Shown here: positions 43,389 through 56,120 of the stretch, one piece after another
Layout: each line of letters begins with the position of its first letter
Position numbering within the stretch: the stretch's first letter is position 1
From: Isoetes taiwanensis
Lineage: Eukaryota > Streptophyta > Lycopodiopsida > Isoetales > Isoetaceae
Assembly (NCBI GenBank): GCA_021234155.1
Contig: JAJEKV010000028.1
Coordinates: 12,974,134 to 13,038,133, forward strand
Direction of reading: 5' to 3'
Length of the DNA stretch: 64,000 nucleotides
Translations under genes and position numbers: made by a program
Notes under the pieces: generated by a model
Databases searched by the model: none
What the model saw: only the letters and a program-made list of their open reading frames with translations
What the model was told of the DNA's origin: nothing

Positions 43389-45514
43389 CCTACCCCCTTC
43401 CATAGTTTGAGGGGCCTTTGTACAGAAAGAATTTCTTGACATTCAATCATTTTGGATACAGTAAGGGAAGTAGGGCCTTACTGCATCAAAGGCCCTACTC
43501 TCCCTATCTTTGCTATCACTCCATTAACAGATCCACTTTATAGTGAAGCTTTAAGTACTTTAAGCATATCATTAATATTGTAAAAAAATACCTGGAAACT
43601 GGCTGTCTTCCAGAGTTTGTATCACCAGTTTATTAATGTCCGCCTTTGCAAATCCCTTTTTGCAAAACTCTTGAGCAACTTGAGCAATATCTGCAGCTGC
43701 ATTGAATGGACATGTGTTGGTGTAAACATAGGGTAGAATTTGAGATATTATAGCCCTTGATGCCTGTCCATATGGTCTGCATCCATCTGCCATAATAAAT
43801 TTTTTAGCTGTGAAGGGTAATTTGTAGCGTTTATCATACCTTGTGATGTTGAATATCCCCCTAGCTTGGTCAGTGACCTCAATGGAAGCATTCAAGAAAT
43901 TACATTTAAAACCAACCTGTTCATGTAAATCCATCGTCTCTTTGTACTCGGTCTCATCCTTAATTCCAAGGTGTTGCATATTATAGATTGAGATTTCAGC
44001 ATCATCTGTGAGGAATTGTTTGACATTACCACCATTAAGGATATTGAGGTCATCAATGTATCTTATGGCGTACTGAAATCTATAGATGTCTTGAAACCTG
44101 TTTGCACGAGCCAATTTGAGAATAAATTTCAATTCGTACCAGGCAAGGTACATGTTACACCATGCTGAGCTAGAGGCAAAGCCCATTGGTATTCCTTTTT
44201 TCTGTCTCCATATTTTACTGCCCATTTGCAGGTAGCAGTTATTAAGTAGCCACTGGTTCATTTGTTTGAAATGATCTTTTGTAATTTCAGACCAGCATAT
44301 GCTTTCCCTATCTTTTTTGAGGTTTTTTCTCCCAACATACCACATATTTGATCCCATCAAATTTAATCAGCATATGGAATTTGTGCTGGCCATCCCGCAT
44401 GTAATCCCATGTTAAATCAGCAATATCATTCATAATTTCAGAGATGCCATCTTCCCCTTCTAAGGGATGTTCTCGTAACATTTAGTTATGTCAGCCGAGA
44501 ATACATCATGGATTTTGGCTGGGAGATTAAGCATTCTATCATAGACAGAATTTACTATCCAGCAGGCATTTATCTTATTTTTGTGCCATAATTTATATTT
44601 GGCAGTATTTCTGTGGCAAATCTGAGGCCATATGTCCAAAATATTATTTAGAATAGTAGTGATGACCTCAACAATTTCTGTGAATACAGTGTGATGGGCA
44701 TTTGTAAGCCATCTGTATTCATTTTTATGCATTTTGAAAGTGGCCATCAAATATGGCAAGTTACTGCTTTGAAGTTCCTGTGTATTAAGCATACTACAAA
44801 TTTCAGCTTTGCATTTTTCTTTTATTGTATCCAGGCTTTCATTGATGATCTCAAAATCAGCACTATTGAGCCTGTCAAGTGCCCTATCAGCAATAAATTT
44901 CTGACACATAAACGATGCATTATTGTTTGCTTTATCCAATCCTGCAATGTAGAAGTTTTTCATCAACCAGTCAATGTTCTTCAAAACATTTTTCTTCTTA
45001 CATTTCTTTTGAAATCTACAATCTCAGCATGAGCATAGGGCATCAATAATTCTTTTATTCTCTGGATGTTATCCTCTGAGATGTCAAGCAACTCAAACTT
45101 ATGTACTGAGAAGAATTGTAAACAGAGTGAATCAAATTTTTCCATAAATGTTTGTGTGCTAAACCCAGCATCTGAAATGTGATTGAGTCCTTTGGCCATG
45201 GCAAGCTTTAATTTTGACATTGAATATATCCAAATTAGTAGTTTGAATGTGGTTAATCTTGGGATCAACAAACTTTGCAAGAGAAGGGTTAAGGCAGGGG
45301 CATTTATTGATTGTCCCTTCAGCAAACACTTTGTATGGTTTGTATACTTTGTCCCTGATTTGATCAATATAGTTGCATCAACTAGATCTGTCCCTCTTTG
45401 GTCTAGGACTTCTGTCAGCACATCCTGAAATAAGCCTCTGATATTGAATCTATCCAATGCCTTACATAAAAAGGTCATGTGAATGATCCGCTCTTGCTTT
45501 TTTACTCTGTTATT

Positions 45515-46207
45515 CTGCAAATGTCTTTTTCCATTTAGGTCTTTATAAATGGATATTGGGTTCCTCTGCTTTACCGAATGAATACCCTTTAACTATCAGA
45601 AGTATTCTAACTATGAGAATAAGAAACATGTAAATGAAACATCTCTCAAGACATAAGAATCATAAATGACATCTTATGTAAAGCCATATAGTCAAGTTTT
45701 TATTCTAGAAAAGGTGTCATAGTAGATGAAAACATCATCACTAAAATCTGCTAGAGCACGAAATCCAGCATCTTTTTTACTTGGGAATATTAACAAAGTT
45801 GAGTTCTAGTCCTAAACTGTCATCCAGTGAAACAGTTATATTACCTCCTTTGGTAACAGAATATTCATCCATGTTGATCATAGACGTCCCCTTGGGGTCA
45901 ATGCTTGGTGAAGCAGATGAAGCATTTTTAGAATATCCAATCTTTGGATCTTTTGTAATTCTTGGAGGGTACTTCATATGCGAAAACACCTAATGCAAAT
46001 CTGAAAGCTATGTTTGGAAACAGTAAAGTTGCTGACCTAGCTGAAAAGACCATCAAACCTGTTTCATTCCTGGAAAAACAGGGGCAAAACAACAAGAATA
46101 CCTTTTTCCAGAAAACAAACTCCAATAAAAGTGGCAGCACTTTGGATTGCAACAGAGGTGTAAACAGGATCATTGTCATATCAATGAGTTTCTCACATCA
46201 AGATAAC
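45515..46207 (-). other. Probable intron of the RVT-type gene
   Basis: Minus-strand donor GCAG|GTTATC at 46,207 and acceptor ACATTTGCAG| at 45,515 join two coding stretches with no intervening long frame in the sense direction. Length is 693 bp. Splicing is inferred, not shown. Confidence 0.6.
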
Positions 46208-46404
46208 CTGCATACGCAATGATGGCAAGTCTTAGCACTTTGTTGAGCAGCTTGGAAAAGATGACCATTTTCATCATTGGTATCATATCAGGGTAAATCA
46301 CTTCCATATTGTTAAGGAGAAACCATAATCCATGATCAATCCAGATAATTCCACTTTTGCAAAAAAATTTGGCATTGTTCTTGGTGCATTTGCACGTAAA
46401 ATAA

Positions 46405-46899
46405 GGCTTGGGATAGTCTTACCCTGGTTTGGGGGATCCCGGAGGGAAATGGGATCCAATGTGGGACAAACTATAAAAAGCTAACAAGTATATTTCCTGT
46501 TAAATTTAAGCTAGCCGGAAGGGGTCTATCAAAACCTAGATTTTAGCCGGAAAAATACAAAGAAACCTTACTGCGCAGTTTTTGCTGTTTTTTTTGGCGG
46601 ATTGGAGAGAGGCCGGTGCAGCGGCGCTCGCCCTGCTTCCTCCTCCGCATCTACCTGATCCCCTTGCCCTCCCGATTCCGACCAGCTACGAACTGATCCC
46701 ATGCGATTCGGTGCCGGATCGAGGGAGAAAATCCCCACAACAAATTTGCCCCAAAAATCCCTATAAGGGCCAAGATTTTTGCGCAGTAACTGCGCAGTAA
46801 CCGGGGATCCCGTCCTCCGGGATCACACCTCTTGGGGATCCCGTCCTCCGGTATCACCCCTCCGGGATCCCCGAAACCAGGGTAAGGATATCCCGCGCC
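46405..46899. mobile_element. Mutator-like MITE inserted in an exon
   Basis: It is flanked by a 9-bp target duplication GTAAAATAA (46,396-46,404 and 46,900-46,908), the length expected for Mutator-like elements. Terminal inverted repeats of about 40 bp read GGCTTGGGATAGTCTTACCC at the left and, in complement, GGCGCGGGATATCCTTACCC at the right, both running into TGGTTT.GGGGATCCCGGAGG. The 495 bp inside are GC-rich relative to the flanks and carry repeated TGCGCAGTAACTGCGCAGTA. No transposase. Removing it and one duplication restores continuous RVT-gene coding across CPYFT|CKCTKNN. Confidence 0.9.
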
Positions 46900-49800
46900 G
46901 TAAAATAAGGGCAGAAGGATCTCCGTATCCTTTTCAGATAAAAGTCATCATGTTTGATGGTAATATAGGCCATATGTCCTTTCTGTTTGACACACATATC
47001 TGAATTCTTAATCCAAGGCTGATCAAAGAAGGTTATGTCAAATGGTAATTCAGCCAGGTCAATAGTAGTGATCATCTTTTCAAAGCTTAGGGCAGCTGAT
47101 TTTGCTTTTTTCAATTTTGTGTCAGTTATTCCAGCAATGCTTACCCATGTTTCAAAGCTCAACGGGGCTAATGCACCAAAATTCATGCTTTTCCATATAG
47201 CATGGCCATAAGCAGCACTGTTGCATTCAACAATCTGTTCACTGGCCATAGGAAAACAGGCAGAATTTTCCAAAAGAAATTCTCAGTATTTGATTCATCT
47301 ATCTTGGCCTTGTTGGCATCAAGACTTTGAAAGTCTTCCTCAGTCAAGTCTGTATCTGAAAACAGGCAGTCATGTATTTCTTCCTGTAAATAAACAGGGG
47401 TAGAGATAGCATTGTCTTCTTTTTCAAAAGTGGGAGGGTTAATCTTATTGGCATCTTCAAGGGCTATAATCCCCACGACAAATTTTCTGGCTGCTTCATC
47501 TTCATTACATGTCCTATTATAAAGCATGCTTGGAAACTCTTTGTACAATAGAGAAATGCTTTCCTTACATTTGCTGAATTCAAAGTTGACTTTTTTTATG
47601 TTGTAGAACATTCATGTTGTAGAACATTCTGGACCAGCAACTATATCCAAGATAAGTCACAGGCGATCTGGATTTATCAATAAGGTTTCTCTCCTTGAGT
47701 GTGATAAATGCGTGTATATCTATGTTCTTGATACATGCTAGAAGTGTTTGACTGCGTAGCTTGGGCTGTCCACACCACATTCATTATACTTGAGGCTGGC
47801 TAGCTCTTTTATCCACTGGATGTTGTTGTAATTCATGTCGTCATCTTGAAAGTCATAGACAGATTTTTCCTGAACAAATGAGTTTATACATAGTAAGTAA
47901 TCAAGTGAGCACACCTGTCATAAACCGACCACTATCAAGGACCCTAGTTAAACTAGAGTACTGAGTTAAGTAAAAAAACATTTAATCTTGTCAAAGACAA
48001 AATTCTAATCTTAAAAATCCTGTTTAGGAAAATTAAGGTCCACTTAGCAGTCCTAAGAATACATCAGGTGATCATGTATTATTAGGCCCTAATATGGTCA
48101 ATCATAATTAGTTAGCATATTGTAACAGTGAACAACTTTATGACTGGTAAATATTTATATTGTTATGAAAAACATTCCTCATGCTTTGCATTTAAGAAAT
48201 CTGAACGAGAACCATTATAAACCAAGCATGACAAGTCTACATATGTCTATTTAGGAACAATGAATCATTAAAGCTAAATAATGCTAAACTAGTTATGGTG
48301 CCCGGCGTTGCCGGGCGTAAATATAATTTTATTATAGAAGTATATGAAGAAGATGTAGGAATTTGAAAGATATGTAGAGCTGTCAATAAAGCTTGTTTTA
48401 AGTTATTGTCCAAGTTGGATGTTCCTTCTATATGTGTAACATGTGTGCATGGTTAATAGGCGTTTATGTGTGTATTGTCATTGTGTTGGATATGTAGAGA
48501 TAACGTTCCCTTGTTTGTATAGTCTCGTGTGTACATGAGCCTATGTTTTTTCCTAATGAATTAGGGATTTGGAGATGAAATAGATGTCCTTGTTGCCAAA
48601 CATTTACAACTATTGGAAGGTCAATGTTTGCAGGGAATAGAGATCAGCTTTTAAATAGAAGGCCATATTTGATAGAGCACATGTTGTTTTTGGGTTATAG
48701 AGCACAACAGCAAAGCTGATATGGAAAGGTCTAAAATTTAGCAATAAGGCGATGGTTCCATTTGCCATGGCAAGTCCTGGGATTTGGGCCTTTTTAAGAA
48801 CTATAACTGTAGAAATTAAGTAGCATAGAAAACCCAGAGGAGTTAATGGACAATGCATGCCATGAATTGCTATTTTCTTGTTTACAGGAAATGGGAGAAA
48901 TTGATATTGGAAGGTATGACGTAGTTCAAGGTGGAATTACCATATGAACTTGATATAATGATTTCAGATGTCTATTACAGGGAGAGGAAGTTAGGCTATA
49001 TTTAGTGAACTTTAAATCTCAAGACGATGCTTTGTGGGATGGGATAGTACCATGTAGATGATGTTTGTGTCATGTAGATATGTTTTTGAGGATAACATTG
49101 CTTTTTGTGTTTTACAAAACAAAGAATAGATCAATTGAATAAATAGTAACGGTCGTCTGATCTTGTGGGGTCTAGCAATGGATGCTTGGCGTTATTATGT
49201 CATGTGAGGTCATGCATTTCTTCGTATATAAGATAGAAATGTTAGAAGCTTGCATCAATTTGAATTATACACATAATTTTTTCATAATGGTGTTTCTTAT
49301 TTGAGAAAGAAATGTTGAGAACAATGATGCATGTATATTGCAATGGTCCATGGAGGTTCACTATTGCGTAAGCAATATGTATTGCTTTATGATATGCTTG
49401 ACGTTTTTGTAATCGTTGCAAAAGATGGAGCTATGTTGTTCTGTTTATCTATTAGAAATGTGCTTTAAGTACTCAAGTCCCTGTCACGTATGAGATTGCT
49501 AATGTCAGGCATTAATGAACTGGAGGAAAAGCAAGTAGATAAATTGAATGAGTCATCATGGCCAATCATATCGAATGAAGCAAGAGCAAGTTCTATGATT
49601 AAAAGAAATAGACCTACAACAGTTGATTGCAAATGAAGAAAGAAATTTTGCAAAAATGGTTTGTAAAATGCAGATAGAAAGGGATAGGAATATATACTCA
49701 ATAAATAGGCCATCAGCACAAACAATATCAGACTGATGACACTTGTCCACAAACAATATCAGAGTGATGACACTTGTTTTCATGAATCAATAAAGAATGC

Positions 49801-51030
49801 ACAAATTTATGGTACTGCTGATAACAGAAAGTAAATGATACCTAGAGTAGAAGAATGAGTAAGGAAAAGTGACTTCACTTGGATCCTCTGAAGACCTATG
49901 CTATGCAGATCTATGCTAAGCTGCTCTTACCAGCATGCCATGAGTCAAAGAATGAAAAAATTGTTGTCTAGAGTCGTTAAGTTGTTAAAGTATACAAAGA
50001 TATCAGATCTCGGCCAATGTTTCTTAATTCATAACACCTCTAGATGATGGCGCTCTTGGTAATTCCCTTTCCCAACACATCTAAGAAGCGCTCCAAATAA
50101 GTAAACCTAGTTCATGACTTTGAGATATCAAGCAAGCGAAGAGGCTTTGTTGCCTAAGTTTCTGTTAAAATGGAAGCAAAGGTATCATGAGACATCCCCA
50201 TATCCTGCAACTATTATTTCTTCATCAACAGTATTTATGCATGTACAGCAACCTATGACACGAATCATGAAGTTCGATCAAATATAGAAGCACTGTATTA
50301 ACCATGGGATCAGCAGCCAAATACCTAAGCAATGGTCAACGCCGTTTTGATCATTTTGTGGAATTTGCGCACTTATTGCTGATATGAAGGCTCTCGTTTA
50401 CGCATTAAGAATGTTGTCATTCTAGAAGATCCTTGAAGACTCTGGAAATAAATACATGAGGTAAAGATCATTTCTAAAATAAAGGACATTTGAAAGACCA
50501 TTTCTAATATAAGAACATTTGGAAGGATACGTTTAATGATGCGAGTATTGCGTACCTGTTATGATAGTCAAGAATGTGACTTCCTCTTATTGTTGCATGT
50601 ATAGCAAGTGATTCAACATAATCTATCACGTGATGCGATAAATGTGAACCTGGAAAGTAGAGCTGCAGCATACATTTAAGACTTCAGAACTATCCATTGT
50701 TTAATGTAAGCATCAATCAAAGTGAAAACAATCAAACTTTAGCACAAACTAAAGTTGTTGTTCTGTCTATAAGCTATGAACCACAAATGGCCATGCTCCA
50801 GAAAAGGAACTTCTCAATTTGAACAGAATGAAAAGCATGATAAAAGCATAGCGAAATATCTGGCTTCAGTGATGGACTCTCCATAACAGTAATTTCAAAT
50901 AAATGCGCAGCCCCTCCTGCTTGGTTCAGTCTTCTCTGCCGTGGTCTGTCGAGATAAAATTGAATGTAATGGAACCAGTATCTGTAAGTGTAAAGCAGCC
51001 ATAGGTTCGGCCATTATCATGTTACCCTGG

Positions 51031-51132
51031 AATAGAATAGAAGAAATAGATATTAGTAAAACCTAAAACCTAAGAGCTAACAATAGAATAGAAGAAATAG
51101 ATATTAGTAAAACCTAAAACCTAAGAGCTAAC
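51031..51132. repeat. Perfect 51-bp tandem duplication
   Basis: The unit starting AATAGAATAGAAGAAATAGA and ending CCTAAGAGCTAAC occurs twice in direct succession (51,031-51,081 and 51,082-51,132), apparently identical. Confidence 0.9.
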
Positions 51133-51510
51133 AAAGAATGTTAGCAAACAGAAAAAATAAAGGGACAAAGATAAGCATTTACATGCCTATTCTGGCTTAT
51201 TCTACCCCCATTATGCTACCAAAGCTAATAGCAAATCTCTTGTAATAATATAGGGCTACTCTTGTAATAATATAGGTCTTATTCTGCTAGAGCATAAGTC
51301 AGACATGATCTGCTATTATATTAACTGATTGAAGTCCTTCTACACACAACATAGGCAGACAGGCAGGGAGGCTGATCTCGTTGAAGTAAATCAACAACGG
51401 AATCAATTATCAGATCATGCAGATACAGTGTGGAGGCCACTTACCTGGTTGTTTTGGGTTCATCCATACCCAATTTGCTACACAACTAATAGCAAACAAT
51501 CCTGATAAGA

Positions 51511-51850
51511 TCTCCTTGAAGGAAATCCCATGTATCAAACAATAGAAGTACAAATAAATAGTTGGTATAGACTTTGTGCTTGTGTAGCATTGATCTTATC
51601 ATCTATATAACTGATGCTGAAGATGAAATGGGAAGAAATAAAAGATGGAACTCACTGTATCGCCTTGAAGGAAATCCCATGGTGCAAACAATTGTAGAAT
51701 CGCCTTGAAGGAAATGCCAGGTATCAAACAATAGAACTACAAATAAATAGCTGATATAGACTTTGTGCTTGTGTAGCATTGATCTTATAATTCATATAAT
51801 TGATGCTGAAGATGAAATGGGAAGAAATAAAAGATGGAACTCACTGAATA
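51511..51850. repeat. Direct duplication of about 150 bp with short middle copy
   Basis: CCTTGAAGGAAATCCCATGT ... AAGATGGAACTCACTG occurs at about 51,513-51,656 and 51,703-51,846 with few changes. A third short copy of the first 20 bases lies between at 51,662. Confidence 0.85.
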
Positions 51851-53957
51851 TCGTTGCCTGTATGTTGTGAAGTGCATTGCAAGTTCAGAACACTGCATCT
51901 AGACCATCAAAAAAAGTCATTTTCTTCTCAAGTCCCATTGCTTCTTTGTTATCTTGATGGGCATAAAGGCTGATATATCATTGGTTTTAGAGAATGGCTA
52001 GCCCATATCTGTACCATCTCTGAACATAGGTCGACACAATTGACATCCATGCGAGAAGATTTCCAAAAATCTATTTTCTATAAACGATCTCTTGAGAGCA
52101 TTCCCAACAATACCCAGTAAACCTTCTAGGCAAACTTTTGATCGGTCATGTTTTCAGAAGAGGAATGGACATGAACTATACAGTCTGGTCTAATATCCTA
52201 TCCTGCCAGAATCTAAAGAGCTTCCTGCAACCTAACATGCTTACACAGGATGTGCCAGTAGCAGCAAGCTCCAGTAGCAGCAAGCTCCTGAACCTCATTT
52301 TCTATGTCTACTCTAAAGAGTTTAGCTACAAATTACACATAAACAACAACATAATGTAATTGGGAAAGAGAAGGCTGCTTCCGTTGGACGATTGACAATA
52401 TTATCCATTCAAAAGTACCTGATTTTGCAAAGACTATCTTTTTGTAAAACTGTGTCCATTGTAATAAGATCATGCGAGATTAGTTTCATAATGAACTTGC
52501 ATGTACAAACACAACATGTGTCTTGTTGAGCTTTTGAGGTCAACTAAGTACGTTTGCACATCACAGTTTAATCCTCTCATGATATTTAGTTAGATATGCA
52601 ATAGAGTTTAGTACTTCAAAGACAGATACATAGAGACATGGGAGCAAGAAATGAATGTTGGTAATTAGATATATGCAATAGAGTTTAGTAAGAAAACCAC
52701 AGAATCTCGCCTTCTCAGAATTATGTCAAGACTTTGCAATACTTTCAAGGAAGTATTCAAAGAGTTTTAAACTCCCAAATGTTCTTTATCAGAAAATACA
52801 TGGCAGTAAGATGCGAAAAGGCTCTTTACAAAGAACATATGGAACAATGCACAAAAGGTATTATGAACAATTAAGTGCTAGAACCAAATTAAGCCTGTCT
52901 GCATCTGGAATCTAAACAAATATAGGAATTAAATGCAAACAAATGTTTGAGCAGATGTGAACGGCATACCTGATTTATCGCTTCACATATAGAGGCTGGG
53001 CAACTTCACAGATAGAGGTTCGTTCCCAGACTATAGGCTGCGTATAAACACGTAACGTATTTGCTCCAACTCATACAACATGCCATCAATAGGGTCTGAA
53101 TAACAACGATGCAAAGGAATGCCAGCCAAAATCCAACTCTGTGCTTTACACATGCAGCCGTAACATGAATCCCTGCTTGAATCGATGGGAAGATGTCCCA
53201 AGATTGAATGCCAAAATAGAATCTAAAGCAAACAAATGGACTGATTATAGCAAAATCGGAATTTACCTGTGTTAGTTTGTTCTTGCTCCTCCCCATCTGC
53301 ATCCTCTTGTATCAGATCTCGCCTCCTCCCACAACCCTTTGGATCCTTGTATACTACCGCCTCACCAAAATCATTAGAGAAGGAAAACGTTAGAGGGACA
53401 TAAAATCGATCAGAAGGGAAACCAAAGAGATTTACCTGCTAAAACTCATGGAAGCTTATTATCCATAGCTGGCGCTGCTCCGGCCAAAATCTGTTGCAAG
53501 GAAAACCTAACGATCCTTTTCTGCTGCCCATAAACTTGAACGGTAGCAAATCATTGCATGCCGAAAATTGAAAGGGGGCAAATCGAAAGGGGGCAAATAG
53601 AAAAGGGCAAATCGATCTGCACCTAGATAGGAAAGGAGAAAATGGAAATCTAAATTATCGCAAAAGAAATTTTCCCGATTTTTGGAAGATCGGTTTTTTT
53701 TCCCGGCAGCCAAAAGCCCAAAAACCTTAGGAAAATTACTTAAAAAAAATTCCAAATTTTTTTCCTCCAGACCGGAAAATCCAAATTTAAAAGATGGATA
53801 ATGTCAAATTATAACTTTAAGAAGCTCACTGATCCATAAATAGAGCTTAGACTAATCAGAATTAGAGTAAGCTTATTTTTAATCAGATTATGCAAGATAT
53901 GTTTGCATAAGTGACCAATCAGAAATTATAAGATGTCTGACAAGTAATAGACAGTCA

Positions 53958-54579
53958 TACTTCTGATTTAGCTTTTATTTAGGCTAAAACCTTTTTCTGT
54001 ATTGCTAGGCAGATCTATTTGAATAATTGTAAAGCATGATGAACATGCTTGGCTTAGTCATATTCAAAAAAACAGGAAATGACCTACATTAAGCAATGTA
54101 ATGTAGATATGTAAGAGTAGCATTAAGTCAATTATATGTGACAAACACTTTGATCCAAATAGGAGACCCCTTGAATAAAATTATAACAGGGATATGGGTG
54201 GCTAGAAAGAATACATAAGTGGAAACTATGTAAACTGCTATTGTAAAAAATGACCATCATGCATAGCTTTAAGAAATTCTAACTTGGTAAAAGTATTTAT
54301 GAACTTAGTGTATCTTACATATATGAAAAATCCATAATCATAGAAACAATTTTAACAAAATATCTTACTGCCAGTAATCAACAGAATGACAGTAAAAAGG
54401 ATATTGAATGTAACTCTTGTTTGAACAATACTTAGAACAATTTTACAGCCAAGATACTTACATGAGTTTTTGAATTTAAGCCAATAAGACAAAATAGATG
54501 TACATTTCATGAATAATACATGTGAACTCCAAACAATTAGCAAGAAGTTTGGTTACCTGCATGCCAACCATTCAATTAT
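53958..54579 (+). repeat. Unknown A-tailed repeat, copy B (left part)
   Basis: It matches 28,640-29,262 of copy A from TACTTCTGATTTAGC up to ACCATTCAATTAT. It is interrupted by retroelement 2 and continues at 60,132. Confidence 0.85.
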
Positions 54580-56120
54580 TGTGATGTTCCACGTATTTAT
54601 ACGCCTTTTGGATATAAATACATGACACATCACTATGAATAATTAATGGTACATTAATTATTCTTAAAGCTAAGGTTAGCTGTGTTAACCATTAATTATT
54701 AAAGTGGAAACCTAACCTTAACCCTAATTCGAAATTAAGGCTTAACCTAATAATTAAAGGGGTTTAATTATTAAAGTAGATAATAATTAGCATGCCACCT
54801 GGCCCAAATCGATTGGGCAAGGCAGAGTTTCCAATTTGGGACACCCAAATTGGGGGTTGCACCCCAATTTGCCCCAATTCGATTTGGGGCAATTGGAGAT
54901 GGAGGAGGAGATGCTGTCCAACCCTGAGATGCTGTTCGACCCTGTTCCAGCCAGAAGGATGGCGACCCAGAGGGATAGTGGAGCTAGCTATGGTTCCGGT
55001 TAGTACATAGTTAGCTTAGTTGTGATTCTAGTAGGTTAGCGCCTCTGTTAGGCTTCTTTGTTGATCTACAGCGTAGCGCCTCTCTGTGATGTGTTCTCTC
55101 TCTGTTTTTCTCTGTGGTTTACCTATTAGGCTAACCCTTGATTGATATGGTGAGTATTCTTATCTCTAGTCTCTGTATGTGTTTTGGTTGATGATTTAGC
55201 AGTTATTTGCTTAGTTAGCACTCCAGAGATGGGGGATTACAGGGGGTAGAGACCTCTGAGCCCATGTATTGTAGTATGCTCCTAGATAGAGCCCTGTATT
55301 ATTCCCATTAGATGCGGCCTGTGTACAAGATCCCACCGAGCTGTGGAATCTATGGCATCATTGAAGCACCAGATAAGGGGTCGTAGTGATGAAGTGTGGG
55401 GTGGGGTCTCGCCTGAGCATAAAAGGCTACGGGGACTCCTTCAGTGAGCTAGGCCTAATAGTCGGTCACGTAGAGGGCCGGGTATGGGTCTGACACTCCC
55501 TGGGTATAGTGGTGTGATCATCCTGTACTTTGAAGATAAAGTTATGGGAGTAAGTCAGGTACAGATGCGGGGGTCGCTGATGCGGCACGTGTCCTCTAGC
55601 TCACCCATGGATTCACTGCGACTCTGGAAGGGGACACTTCTCTGACCGGGGAGATGTAACCCGGAGTAGTCCCGAAGGGTGATTCCTTGGGATTGCGTCT
55701 CCGGAAGGCTACAATGGCGCCATAGCTTGATTCAGCTCGTCTGCAAAGTGTGCACAGGAGGGGCGGATGGAGTGGACAACCCTAGCCACTGTTCTATGCC
55801 AGCCAACGCCAGGTTATACCTCCGTTAGGACTAGATGCATCTTCTTTGCCGTTAGTACTTGGATGGATGTGCCACCCTTCGTGGTGGTTATTTATATATG
55901 ATTTATGATGTATGCTAACATGTATTCACGCTTCCGCGACTTAGGAGTCCCATTGAAGGCGTGGTCCGAATGACACCTCCGTGTCCTTCACTCGGGCATC
56001 TTTCTACGGATGGTCCGAGTTAGACGGAGGGCCCTGCTCATGGTGAGCTGATTGCCATGGGAGGGGGAAGTCCCTGTATGTATACGTCCGGAGCGCCGTA
56101 TATATTCAGGGAGCGTCACA
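54580..56120 (+). repeat. 5' LTR of retroelement 2 (same family as 2,931-5,395)
   Basis: It begins TGTGATGTTCCACGTATTTA and ends GGGAGCGTCACA. The element's far end is ...AGCATCACA at 60,131, giving TGTGATG/CATCACA ends. The flanks are ATTAT (left) and TATAT (right), imperfect, but copy A provides the empty site CAATTATTAGCC. The LTR is 1,541 bp. Confidence 0.88.

Larger units (their letters stand above)
43572..47869 (-). pseudogene. Penelope/RVT-type reverse transcriptase gene with intron, broken
   Basis: Minus strand. A first readable exon starts at 47,869 after an acceptor (CATTTGTTCAG) with EKSVYDFQDDDMNYNNIQWI. It continues through SRSPVTYLGYSCWSRMFYN and KFVVGIIALEDANKINPPTF to AIIAYAG at 46,208, followed by GT. 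A 693-bp intron ends at TTTGCAG (45,515). The next exon encodes FLCKALDRFNIRGLFQDVLT, then the RT: FYIAGLDKANNNASFMCQKF (fingers), LPYLMATFKMHKNEYRWLTN, VFSADITKCYENIP (motif A, D at 44,490-44,492), KKGIPMGFASSSAWCNMYLA (motif B), YAIRYIDDLNILNG (motif C, DD) and YDKRYKLPFTAKKFI (thumb-side motif). Frameshifts lie near 47,770, 47,600 (16-bp duplication), 45,000, 44,460 and 44,350. No GIY-YIG domain is visible. GIPMG, YIDD and YDKR wording places it with Penelope/EN-less/cellular RVT enzymes, not copia or LINE. Confidence 0.85.
47880..53957. other. Long gene-poor stretch
   Basis: About 6 kb of AT-rich DNA with only short accidental frames and the two tandem duplications listed separately. A tight GC palindrome, GCCCGGCGTTGCCGGGC, lies at about 48,301-48,317 in AT-rich surroundings. 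Two near-repeats of 'acaaacaatatcag.[c/g]tgatgacacttgt' lie at 49,718-49,778. Upstream exons of the RVT-type gene could lie in the left part but I cannot identify any. Confidence 0.45.

Noticed and set aside
43572-45514. Telomerase reverse transcriptase
   Set aside because: No TERT N-terminal or T motif is visible. GIPMG, RYIDD and YDKR wording fits Penelope/RVT-type enzymes better.
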